A stretch of DNA of 64,000 nucleotides from Atopsyche davidsoni (Eukaryota > Arthropoda > Insecta > Trichoptera > Hydrobiosidae). Shown piece by piece: positions 37,526-46,952 of the stretch. The DNA lies in the NCBI GenBank assembly GCA_022113835.1, contig JAILWY010000004.1:6389501-6453500 (forward strand), read 5' to 3'. A program made the position numbers and the translations under genes. The notes under the pieces are model-generated. The model ran no database searches. It saw only the letters and a program-made list of their open reading frames with translations, and was not told where the DNA came from. The number at the start of each line of letters is the position of its first letter. The stretch's first letter is position 1.

Positions 37526-37530
37526 ATTAG

Positions 37531-38487
37531 TGTTGACGACGCTACCAGGTATGGTTCTCGCTTTCGAGACTTCTGATAGACGTTCTGTTTCTTCGATGTT
37601 TAGCTTACAAATTCGCCAAGGTTCATAAGCTATCAGTGGACTGTATAGTAGGTAATTCAAAGAGTTCGTTCTTGTGATCTTTTATTTAAACTTTGTTACA
37701 AACTTGTTATAATATATGATTTCCAGACATGTTACATTTAACACTTTTAAGCCGACTTCCGGGTCGGTAATTTAAAACTGCGTGACAATCCGTCACAATA
37801 TACTTCCGAACTCGCGGCGGTATATTCACTGAGGTATATAATACCTCCCACGATATTTACGTCACCTGACGCGATGTTAGCACAAATACGCCAATCGTGG
37901 TCGTATCTTCACGCACGCGGACGTGGTTTCTACGCGCGTTGCTTTTCCACTCATAAGGGTTTGTAAGGTCCTTATGATCATCACAGCAGGAATGAACTTT
38001 TCATAACCTCGCCGGATATTAACGATAAGATCGCAATTTACGTCTCACCGGAGTGCTGTCTCCGGGCATAGTTACCCCAAGAAGACACTTCGAACACTCG
38101 TCGAACACTTGTCGAACACTGGTTGAACACTAGCCCTTTGGGGGCTCTCATTGGTCTTTTATACGGTTTACGAACAAAGAAAGGAATGTGTTTTCCTGTT
38201 CACACGCCTAGATATTCGATCTATTTTTCTGGCTTAAATATATCAGCTTACTAGCATATGTAAGTCGTTAAAATTCGAAGTTATAATGGCGGTTTAGGTC
38301 ATTATTTTGCCATGGGCATCATTCCCAGGCGATCAGCTTTCAAAGCCGCGTTGTACACGGGGATTCACCAGTTTTAGCATAAAAGGTGGCGTCGGTCTGG
38401 CGGGCGCCATTCCATTTAACAATAACAAATATCATCTAGATTGAATTTAAACTTAAAACAATCTATTCTACCATCGGGTTGGTAACA
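37531..38487 (-). repeat. 3' LTR of the BEL/Pao-like element
   Basis: This is the 3' LTR in element orientation. It holds the same TATAAAAG box (38156-38163 on +, reverse), AATAAA signal (37681-37686, reverse) and a short tandem array of TCGAACACT-like units (38090-38132) as the other LTR. These imply U3 towards 38487 and U5 towards 37531. Confidence 0.92.
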
Positions 38488-38640
38488 TACCCTACCACGT
38501 AAAAAAATAGCTTTTTTACCAAAATAATAATCGCCAACACGATGTGCGATGTACCACACGTTCTAACACGATTATCTTACTGTCCGAAACTTCACAAGAT
38601 GTCTTCAGCTTCCTCTGGGAAGTTCTGAGCTCGATCGGAC
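38488..38640 (-). other. Region upstream of the 3' LTR (possible polypurine tract)
   Basis: Directly next to the 3' LTR the reverse strand reads GGTAAAAAAGC, later ACGTGGTAGGGTA up to the LTR. A polypurine tract is expected here; GGTAAAAAAG is the best candidate but is short and not adjacent. Confidence 0.3.
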
Positions 38641-39480
38641 GGCGCGTTGTTGTGGAGCGGCGTTCGATTCAATCGAACGCTCTCGGTTGTCTCGTTCTGG
38701 CGGGTGTGGCGTCCCTTTGTTAGGGCGGCAAGTTCGGGCAGTACAGCCCGAGGCAGCAGGGCGGCGGCGGCGCAAGGCGGCGGCGGCAGGGCTCAGGGCG
38801 GCAGGGCTCAAGCGACAAGGCATGAGCGGGTCTGGAGTGGTGAGGCCCAGGCGGTAAGGCCTGGGTCTGCAGGGCCTAGGCGGGGCCTAGGCGGCAGGGC
38901 GGCGGCACCAGGGCGGCGGCGGCACCAGGGCGGCGGCGGCACAAGGGCGGCGGCGGCACAAGGGCGGCGGCGGCGCATTCAGGGCGGCGCGTCTGGGCGG
39001 GGCGGGGCCCAGAACCGCGTTCGGTGTGGCAGGAGCCGGGCGCGTTCAGCGGGCGCCGGGCTCGTGATGTGCACTCATCACTGCAGGGTGCAGGTAGCTT
39101 GCGACAGCGGGATGCTTGGTGGCAACACAACATTAAATATGTGTGCCAACGTCAATCACTTTGACAGTTAAGAGAACATCTGGTGGTCTCGCAGGCGGTT
39201 CTGACTCGACTGGCCTATTTTTTATTTACGGCCGCGCGAGGCACGGGTGTGCGGGCGCGGGGGGCCTGGTCATTTGTTTACAGATCCCGTGGTCCCGTCT
39301 CTGAGTCTCAAGTGGCTTCGACTCATTAAGGCAAGGCAAGCGGCGACGCAAGGCAAGGCTCGGCGACGCAAGGCAAGGCCCGGGCGACGAGGTACTGGCT
39401 GGCCTCGAGTGGCGAGCAGACAGCGCGGCTCAGGCGGCCGGGCGGTGGGACCCGGGCGCGCCTAGCGGGCGTCGGGTTAC
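38641..39480. repeat. GC-rich tandem-repeat region inside the LTR element
   Basis: This is very GC-rich, in contrast to the AT-rich host. At about 38755-38990 the + strand is built from GGCGGCGGC(A/G) units, including repeats of about 18 bp (GGGCGGCGGCGGCACAAG). At 39330-39390 are GCAAGGCAAGGC-type repeats. Frames open on both strands (up to 174 codons) result from the low complexity. It lies 3' of the gag frame in element orientation, where pol would be expected. Confidence 0.75.
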
Positions 39481-39720
39481 AGGGAGCTTGGGACTCTTTT
39501 GTTTATACTTGCTGTCGGGCACTCGACCCGAGGGAGCGGGGTGCGCGGGGGGTCACCGATGACAGATGTAGGTTTGTCATCTGCGACTCGCACCGGCTTT
39601 GGCCCAATTGTTTATATTCGAAGGTTATTCAACTCACAGCTGTGCAGTCTGTTTATATTTTATCAGTGGCGAGATTTATATATCTCCCTTTTCTGTGCAG
39701 TGCACTTTGTTGTGGTACAA

Positions 39721-41787
39721 TTATCCTGTACCCGGTCTACGTATTTTTCGCAATTTATTTTCAGAGCCAATTCCAGTGCAGCAGGCGCCTTTCGTTTCTG
39801 GTGGTGGCTTGTCTTGCGGTGGTGGCATTGTGTTGTACTCAAGCGCGAGCCCTTTCGGCTGTGACACGACATGAGCGCAGTCGGGGGCATTGAACCCGAC
39901 ATCAGCTGTTCGATAGTTATTTTTTGTTAACTCTTCGAACGATTTCCCAAACGAGACTTCACTGAATGCGTTTTTATCATACGCGGTCTCGCGCGGCCTC
40001 GTAACATTTACGGGCAAATGCAATCTTTGCATTTTCACGGGCAAAACATCTACACCTTTCATGGGGTAGTTCGACCCGTCAGTTTCTTGATCGTGAGGCA
40101 TTCGCGATGGCTTCTTCACGGGCAAGATTTCATTTATTATATTCACGTGACGCACTATCTCAGGCGGCGTCGGAATGCATTTAACCGGCTGTACTTTATG
40201 CAGCGGCGTGGGCGTAATATTTAAGCATTCTGTGACATCTTTCGACCAGCTACCTTCTCGAAGGTGCGGCATCAGCGGCAACTCCTCGGCTGTCGAGATG
40301 TCGTTCGTTGGGGCGTCTCGACGCATGGGTCTGGGCGGCGAGACGCTTCGGGCCGGCTGTAATTTATGCAGCGGCGTGGGCGACGTTTGCATCGACGCGG
40401 GGGGCGGTTCTTCAGCCATCGGGATTTCTGCGATGGTGATTCCGCGTCGCGCTGTTTTGAGCGGTGTCCTGGGCAGTGACACTTCGGCTGGCGCGACGTT
40501 ATCAGTAGGAGCGCCCTGACTCGCTAGTTTGTGCGGTGTCAGGACTCCTCGGGTTGCCCGCACAGCTTGAAGAGGCGCAGGCGGCGGCTCTCCAGCTGGC
40601 GTGACGTCAGTGGCGGCGCCCCGACCCGCGAATTCGTGCGGCGTCAGGACGCTTCGGACCTTTTGCACGGCATGCAAAGGCATGGGCGGAATCTTCAAGC
40701 TTTCCGCAATTTCACTCGACCAGCCACTTTCTCGAGGATGCGGCATCAGCGGCAACTCCTCGGCTGTCGAGATTTTATTCATTGTGTCGTCGCGGCGCAC
40801 TGGTTTGTGCTGCGCCGGGACGCTTCGGGCCGTCTGCACCTCTTGCAGCGGCTTGGGCGGAGTTTTTATCCATTCCGCTACTTCTCTCGACCAGCCATTT
40901 TCTCGAGGATGCAGCATCAGCGGCGACTCCTCGGCTGTCGAGATTTCATTTGGGGCGACGTCGCGGCGCACAGGTTTGGACGGCGCCGGGTCGCTTCGGA
41001 CCGCTTGCTTATCTAGCAGCGGCTTGGGCGGAGACTGGCTCTCCGCAATTTCACTCGACAACCCATTTACGTGAGGGTGCAGCTCCTCGGGTGTCGAGTT
41101 CTCATTTGTTGTGGCGTCACTACGCGGGGTTTCGGGCAACGTGACGCTTCGGGCCGACTGTAATTCATACAATGGTTTGGGCGGAGTTTTTATACGTTCC
41201 GCAATTTCACTCGTCCTTTCAATTTTGCAGGAGCGAGATTGTATTGTCTCTTCCTTTGACGAGATTTTTGTTATTGTACTTTCTCGAAGAGCGCTCTCAG
41301 TTTGTAATTCTTCAAGCTCTGCTTCGCGAAGTGCTAGCTTTAGCTGCCGTCTCTTTTCTACAAGTTCTTCGTTAATTTTTGCCTTTTCTTGTTCATATTC
41401 AAGAATGATTTTTATTCTTTCTTTTTCCCTTGCCTTTTTTCTTTCTTTTTCTTTTTCTATTCGGTCTGCCACAAGCGCGTGTGGGTTCCCAAATCTTCGT
41501 TCTAGGGTTTTCAGTATTACTGACGGATCACAACAAGCAGATAACAGATAGACAACTGAATCTCTCGCTGCTCCTGTCAAACACGTTCGCAATCGAGAAG
41601 TATTCTCGCGTGGAGTAAATTCAAAGAATTTCGATGATTCTTCATAGGCTGCTTTAAAAGTCAACCAATCTGAGGTTTTCCCACTGAAAGTTGGTAAATT
41701 CCAGTCGACAGCTGTTCGTGCTGTCGCCGGTGGTAACATTTTGTATACCATTTCTAAGAGTGCGTTTAATTCAATTTGCACTGCCAT
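39721..41787 (-). CDS. Gag-like protein of BEL/Pao type, 688 aa, with expanded repeats
   Basis: Residues about 28-107 (LPTFSGKTSDWLTFKAAYE ... LRTCLTGAARDSV ... LERRFGNPHAL) match the DUF1759-type Gag region found next to Pao-type polyproteins. A highly charged helical stretch rich in E/K/R follows (about 111-165). Residues about 190-560 consist of seven or so degenerate repeats of 50-60 residues with the pattern PP.PL..Q..RSV..P......D...NEISTAEE.PLMPH.RE..WS.E.AE. I see no CCHC zinc knuckle and no protease motif. The C-terminus ends in a stop at 39721 without fusing to pol. The start codon at 41787 follows a 208-nt leader after the 5' LTR. Expression would come from the LTR promoter. It could have a role only in particle formation with a helper element; that is inference. 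Confidence 0.85.
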   Translation of the reverse strand: MAVQIELNALLEMVYKMLPPATARTAVDWNLPTFSGKTSDWLTFKAAYEESSKFFEFTPRENTSRLRTCLTGAARDSVVYLLSACCDPSVILKTLERRFGNPHALVADRIEKEKERKKAREKERIKIILEYEQEKAKINEELVEKRRQLKLALREAELEELQTESALRESTITKISSKEETIQSRSCKIERTSEIAERIKTPPKPLYELQSARSVTLPETPRSDATTNENSTPEELHPHVNGLSSEIAESQSPPKPLLDKQAVRSDPAPSKPVRRDVAPNEISTAEESPLMLHPRENGWSREVAEWIKTPPKPLQEVQTARSVPAQHKPVRRDDTMNKISTAEELPLMPHPRESGWSSEIAESLKIPPMPLHAVQKVRSVLTPHEFAGRGAATDVTPAGEPPPAPLQAVRATRGVLTPHKLASQGAPTDNVAPAEVSLPRTPLKTARRGITIAEIPMAEEPPPASMQTSPTPLHKLQPARSVSPPRPMRRDAPTNDISTAEELPLMPHLREGSWSKDVTECLNITPTPLHKVQPVKCIPTPPEIVRHVNIINEILPVKKPSRMPHDQETDGSNYPMKGVDVLPVKMQRLHLPVNVTRPRETAYDKNAFSEVSFGKSFEELTKNNYRTADVGFNAPDCAHVVSQPKGLALEYNTMPPPQDKPPPETKGACCTGIGSENKLRKIRRPGTG

Positions 41788-41820
41788 TTTGGCTTCAGAG
41801 GATCACTGTTTCTGATCCTG

Positions 41821-41995
41821 GTTTCCGATTCACTTCAAAGATCCATATATTTCTGGTTATGAATCCGTTTCTAATGGACCATGTTGGTGACTTCAGGCAT
41901 CCATAGGTTGCCGATATAAATCCGATTCGATAGGACCATGTTGACGACTTCAGGCATCCATAGGTTGCCGATATAAATCCGATTCGATAGGACCA
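41821..41995. repeat. 57-bp tandem repeat covering the primer-binding region
   Basis: Directly inside the 5' LTR are two nearly identical 57-bp units (about 41882-41995) and a third diverged one (about 41821-41881). Each unit contains, on the reverse strand, TGGTCC(T/A) followed by ATCGAATCGG. The copy touching the LTR starts with TGG, as a tRNA primer-binding site must. I could not assign the tRNA. The repeats also carry TGTTGACGACTT, which resembles the LTR edge TGTTGACGACGC, so the array may have arisen by slippage at the LTR boundary. Confidence 0.75.
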
Positions 41996-42952
41996 TGTTG
42001 ACGACGCTACCAGGTATGGTTCTCGCTTTCGAGACTTCTGATAGACGTTCTGTTTCTTCGATGTTTAGCTTACAAATTCGCCAAGGTTCATAAGCTATCA
42101 GTGGACTGTATAGTAGGTAATTCAAAGAGTTCGTTCTTGTGATCTTTTATTTAAACTTTGTTACAAACTTGTTATAATATATGATTTCCAGACATGTTAC
42201 ATTTAACACTTTTAAGCCGACTTCCGGGTCGGTAATTTAAAACTGCGTGACAATCCGTCACAATATACTTCCGAACTCGCGGCGGTATATTCACTGAGGT
42301 ATATAATACCTCCCACGATATTTACGTCACCTGACGCGATGTTAGCACAAATACGCCAATCGTGGTCGTATCTTCACGCACGCGGACGTGGTTTCTACGC
42401 GCGTTGCTTTTCCACTCATAAGGGTTTGTAAGGTCCTTATGATCATCACAGCAGGAATGAACTTTTCATAACCTCGCCGGATATTAACGATAAGATCGCA
42501 ATTTACGTCTCACCGGAGTGCTGTCTCCGGGCATAGTTACCCCAAGAAGACACTTCGAACACTCGTCGAACACTTGTCGAACACTGGTTGAACACTAGCC
42601 CTTTGGGGGCTCTCATTGGTCTTTTATACGGTTTACGAACAAAGAAAGGAATGTGTTTTCCTGTTCACACGCCTAGATATTCGATCTATTTTTCTGGCTT
42701 AAATATATCAGCTTACTAGCATATGTAAGTCGTTAAAATTCGAAGTTATAATGGCGGTTTAGGTCATTATTTTGCCATGGGCATCATTCCCAGGCGATCA
42801 GCTTTCAAAGCCGCGTTGTACACGGGGATTCACCAGTTTTAGCATAAAAGGTGGCGTCGGTCTGGCGGGCGCCATTCCATTTAACAATAACAAATATCAT
42901 CTAGATTGAATTTAAACTTAAAACAATCTATTCTACCATCGGGTTGGTAACA
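41996..42952 (-). repeat. 5' LTR of the BEL/Pao-like element
   Basis: It has the same length (957 bp) and content as the other LTR. In element orientation it has TATAAAAG (42621-42628 on +), then the TCGAACACT-type array within the presumed R region, then AATAAA (42146-42151), and ends GTCAACA next to the candidate primer-binding site. This order fits a pol II promoter in the LTR driving the gag frame. Confidence 0.92.
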
Positions 42953-42957
42953 ATTAG

Positions 42958-44045
42958 AATTGCACAGGTCCTTCAAGTCTGTTCAGTTGCTTTTTTGTTC
43001 CTTCGCTTGCAAAATAGCGGACTCGAATATAATTTAAACACACGTGTGCTTTATCCGCTCTCTTCATGCCGACCGATACTAAAGCGACGGGTGTTTATTG
43101 CTCATTATAAACATACATGCAAAAAGGTATCCCAAGCATTGTTAATATAAGTAAATATAAAGCCTCTTTGACGAAGTACAAGTTTAGTTTAATACACACT
43201 TCATTATTAAAAACGAATATTTACATAATAGCATAATAGATTGCCATTATTTTTGTTTGTGAGCGCTTTTTTGTCTTGATAAGACCTCGAAAGGTTATGT
43301 GACACGTTAATAAAAATTATTAATCACATCATTTTTTCATTCATTGGCCAAGACAGTAGTCGATTCGGTGATATCTCGTCCAAACGCCAACGATCGTAAC
43401 CTTTGAACCAACTGGCCTTCCGTTCACATAGTAATGTCAATCGATATTACAAATTTTGCATTATCGGTCACATGTACTAATATTACTAATATTTATATAA
43501 TTTTAATTATATAATGTAGGCACTCGTGACCTAGATTCTTGCTAAACTACCTACGAAGAACGATACAAAATTAATTGCACTGCACTCTGAGGTGTACTGT
43601 AGTAGCCATATTTCGGTATGCGCACGCGATCGAATTTATCAAGTCATTCCTACCATGAAAAAAATGTTCTACCTACAACATTCTTAAATTACGCAGATTG
43701 TCTGGAACTGGTTTTATACTTGCGATTAATATTTTCCTTGTGCAGTATTCCTCTTGAGCCACAGAGGACATCGACACGTACCGACGCCATCTTTGGCATT
43801 ACTCTTTAGCTTTGCGCCTTACTAATGTCAGCGGAAACCTGATCCACCGTGTTATGCATAATACACCGGTTCTTAAGACTTAAACCCCAGATTATCATGT
43901 ATATAAATATTGTTTCCTGTATAAATCAGCACTTGTGAACCTAAAACAGTACAAAACGGAGTTTCAGGTTACAACTGAATGTCAAGGCAGATCTCACGCG
44001 ATATTACAAAGTATTATTATTATTATTTTAAACTTGGATGTGCAG
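42958..44045. other. Myosin intron 1, no feature recognised
   Basis: AT-rich intron. The block 43360-43460 is slightly less AT-rich, with no recognisable element. Confidence 0.45.
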
Positions 44046-44183
44046 AATATAGACGCTACAAGTCCAGACAAGTTCCTAGATACAAGACCAAGTATGGATC
44101 AGCTACTGGACCGGTATTCTGACGATAGCTCGGAGACAGCTCGGAGATCACGTCTGCCCGTGAAGCTGCATTGGACGTTTTAA
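44046..44183 (+). CDS. Candidate terminal coding exon (46 codons incl. stop) with poly(A) signal
   Basis: After an acceptor-like GATGTGCAG a frame reads NIDATSPDKFLDTRPSMDQL and on to ...RLPVKLHWTF, then TAA at 44181-44183. Codon choice is balanced, unlike the AT-rich flanks. AATAAA follows at 44228-44233, 45 bp after the stop. Myosin exon 1 ends in phase 0 and this exon would start in phase 0. It could therefore form an alternative 3' end giving a short, motor-less product, or be the last exon of a nested gene. No homology is recognised. The pyrimidine tract is weak. It may be chance. Confidence 0.3.
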   Translation, partial: NIDATSPDKFLDTRPSMDQLLDRYSDDSSETARRSRLPVKLHWTF

Positions 44184-44239
44184 AAGATTGACCAGAATTT
44201 GTCTTATTTTTTTATATTATTCCAGTAAATAAATTTTCT

Positions 44240-46330
44240 ATAGTAAAATACCATTCTTCAGGCAGAACTTCAACTCGAATCTGACAATAAAAGCAAGATG
44301 ACTTGTCTCTTTTAATCAACTGTTACTGACTTCTTCATATCGAGAGTTTTTACCTAATGAGATGCATTCAACCGTACCACTTTTAAACAAGCTTTTATTT
44401 AAACATGTCCGTTTTGATTTTTTAAATAAATATGCTTTAAAAACCCTTTTATAATATCCCGGAACTGTTCATGGGTTATCAGTAAATCCTTGGGAATCCG
44501 TGACATGTCGCAACTCCAGTTTAATAAAGAGCCCATCGGTATTTGTATCTGTTCCTAATTATGTCATTAAACTCCTTACACAACTGATTTATCTTTACAA
44601 GTGTATACAAGTTTTTAAATACAATATGAAGCAAGTTTCCTTGTTATTATAACTCGTATTATTAACATTGGTTTCAGTTAGTTATGCAGTATAGATAGAG
44701 CGCGATATATTAAAAGTATAGTAGTATTTCAAAAAAATTATAAAAAATTACTACTCGTCAGAAATGTCAATATATCTGCAGATTTTAATTGATTAAAAAC
44801 CATTTGATCTCCTTCCTGCGATCAAAAATCAGAAGTATTTTAACTATCAAAATTTACATAGTATATTAAAAATTACGATATCCCAACCATGCACGAATAA
44901 TACAATATAAACTATTATGATATTCTTTTCAATGTTTAGATATATCAAAAATGTATTGAATTATGTATCAATCAGGATTTATAAAATCCCATAAAAACAA
45001 TACTAAATTTGGTCAAACTCAGTTAAATTTTTAATTAATTAATTTATATATCATGATACCTTCAATACAGATGATTGAGTCATAGCTGAACCAAATCCTA
45101 TCACCCAATCTAATCCACTAAACTAAACAAATCATTGCCAGAGCCCTTGTGCATGCATGGTAGACCACCATTCAGTAGTGTGTTGTATATAAAGTCAGCC
45201 AGTCTTCAGTTTTTCCATAGAATTGCGTATTGCTTGGGATATTATTAATTGCTTTCTTTGAATCATACTGATATCAAGAATTGTGTCCAGCATGTATTCT
45301 TGTCATCAGCACAATGCAAAAATTTTATCGGTAAGCATTGGATTCTCAATTGATCAATAAAATGTCGACAAACACGGGATCCAGCGATCATCGAGAACTT
45401 GATTGGAAATTGCTCTTCGAAATGCATCACGACCGCAACGACATATCGAGAAATTAATTGATGCTAAGGCTAGATAATAAACACGTTACTGCATCCTAAA
45501 GCCTTTATTAAAAATAATTTATTAACTACATATTTTAAAATAACAAAACCCAATGTAATATTACTGCTGTGGCGAAATTCATTTTACAGCACTTAGAGTA
45601 GCAAAAGTAACAATTTAATTTAATCACATCTTTCCAACTTCTAATCAAAAATTAAAAGTGTATGAATAACATAGTAATAATTATTAAACTAATTTTTATG
45701 CGTCGTATATGCTTACTTTGATATTAAAAATATTTAATGTGAATGAATATATTCGATAAATAATGTTTTGTTGTACTAGCATATATTCTAGGCATCATTC
45801 AGTTTTAAAAAAACTTCAAAATCGTCAAATTTTATTAGTATAAAATTACCACGGATTACGGTTTCTATAAATCTATTTAATACGCAATTTTTTTTGTATT
45901 GGTACGTAAATATCTGTTTTGTTACTTATGCAAATCTCATCACTTTTGAGTAATATTTGTGCTTAATTTGCATAGAGAAGTCCCAATTAAAACCCTGATA
46001 TAAAATAACATTAAACATGACGTACAGCATACCGCCCCATTACTCTCAGGTATACTCTGTTTATTTAAAAGAACGAAAACGTCTTACTAACTAAATCTAT
46101 ATCACAGATTTTTTTATTTCCTCGTACTTTTAATATTTTTTATAGTGTTTTGATAGGTGCCTCTTGTCTTATTATATATTCACTCATATACGATTGTCGT
46201 CTTGTTAGTTCGTTTGTAATTTGTGTATCGTCTTGATACCTCAAAGAATGCTTACTGAACCGTTCCTTAATAAGTATATTCTGACAAATAATACTTATAA
46301 AAGGTTTTAGTCATGTATGGTGGACGCACT
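44240..46330. other. Myosin intron 1, no feature recognised
   Basis: AT-rich intron without a supported element. Confidence 0.5.
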
Positions 46331-46520
46331 ATAGCATGCAAGCAAGCAAGTGTGCATTCTCGTTGGCCTGCTCGTCTAAGGAACGGAACTTGGCAGACCG
46401 GGCCGGTCCTGGGCGAGGGGCCATGGGGAGCCCCGCTAGCTTCTCCCATGGAGCCTTCTCTCCAGTGCGCCGGAGAGCCTCCCTGAAGAAAGTTTGCACC
46501 GATTCTAGGCCGCCTCAGGT
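46331..46520. promoter_or_regulatory. GC-rich island, possible exon or alternative promoter
   Basis: This is a sharp GC-rich block 430 bp upstream of the acidic open frame. One + frame (46336-46518) reads into SPVRRRASLKKVCTDSRPPQ and reaches CAG|GTGCAC, a usable donor, but its phase does not fit any acceptor I see in front of the acidic frame. CpG content would suit an alternative promoter. The reverse frame is probably a shadow. Confidence 0.3.
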
Positions 46521-46565
46521 GCACGCGGCAATACGTGATGTTACTGTGATCTTGATGACAGTATT

Positions 46566-46566
46566 A

Positions 46567-46597
<31 letters not shown>

Positions 46598-46618
46598 TAT
46601 ATATATATATAAATATAT
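46566..46618. repeat. (TA)n microsatellite
   Basis: About 50 bp of nearly pure alternating TA; expected to be length-polymorphic. Confidence 0.9.
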
Positions 46619-46952
46619 TGTGAGAATAAGTTATGTGGTATCTTTAGAAATATAATAAATTTGTGATACATATTTTATTTCAGTGTAAAAAAAATAGTTC
46701 ATCATTGTGATAGTTCACATCAATATAATATATAATGTGTTTTGCTGTGCACTTTGTTTTTATTCTGTGCTTAAACATTAATTTTAAGAAATGTGTTTTA
46801 TTTCTACATTAGTTTTATGTACATGTTTGATGACTTCACAAACAACCGTAGAGCTAATGCGTTTCCGTGAGTGTGGAAAATTGGTCTTTAATAAAGACGC
46901 GTTTTAAATGTGAGGCTTGTAGTGATAATGGTGGTGGGTGGATGCAGTAGGT

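Larger units (their letters stand above)
37531..42952 (-). mobile_element. Complete BEL/Pao-like LTR element encoding only a Gag-like protein (5,422 bp)
   Basis: Two 957-bp direct repeats (37531-38487 and 41996-42952) bound the element. They begin TGTTGACGACG and end GGTTGGTAACA on +, giving TG...CA termini. A 5-bp target duplication ATTAG flanks it (37526-37530, 42953-42957). I saw no difference between the two LTRs when comparing them line by line, which suggests a recent insertion. The internal 3.5 kb, read on the reverse strand, holds one Gag-like frame and a GC-rich region. There is no protease, reverse transcriptase, RNase H or integrase. It is therefore non-autonomous and must have been mobilised by a related element. 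It lies antisense inside the 24-kb myosin intron. Confidence 0.92.

Noticed and set aside
38647..39171. 174-residue Gly/Arg/Ala-rich frame
   Set aside because: It arises from GGCGGC-type tandem repeats; opposite-strand frames are open too and no domain is present.
40175..41551. Several 110-160-codon + strand frames across the LTR element
   Set aside because: They are antisense shadows of the 688-codon gag frame and mirror its internal repeats.
46938..46952. Start of the acidic frame at a GTG codon
   Set aside because: Non-ATG initiation is not needed; the first ATG is at 46953 and an acceptor-like AG lies between.
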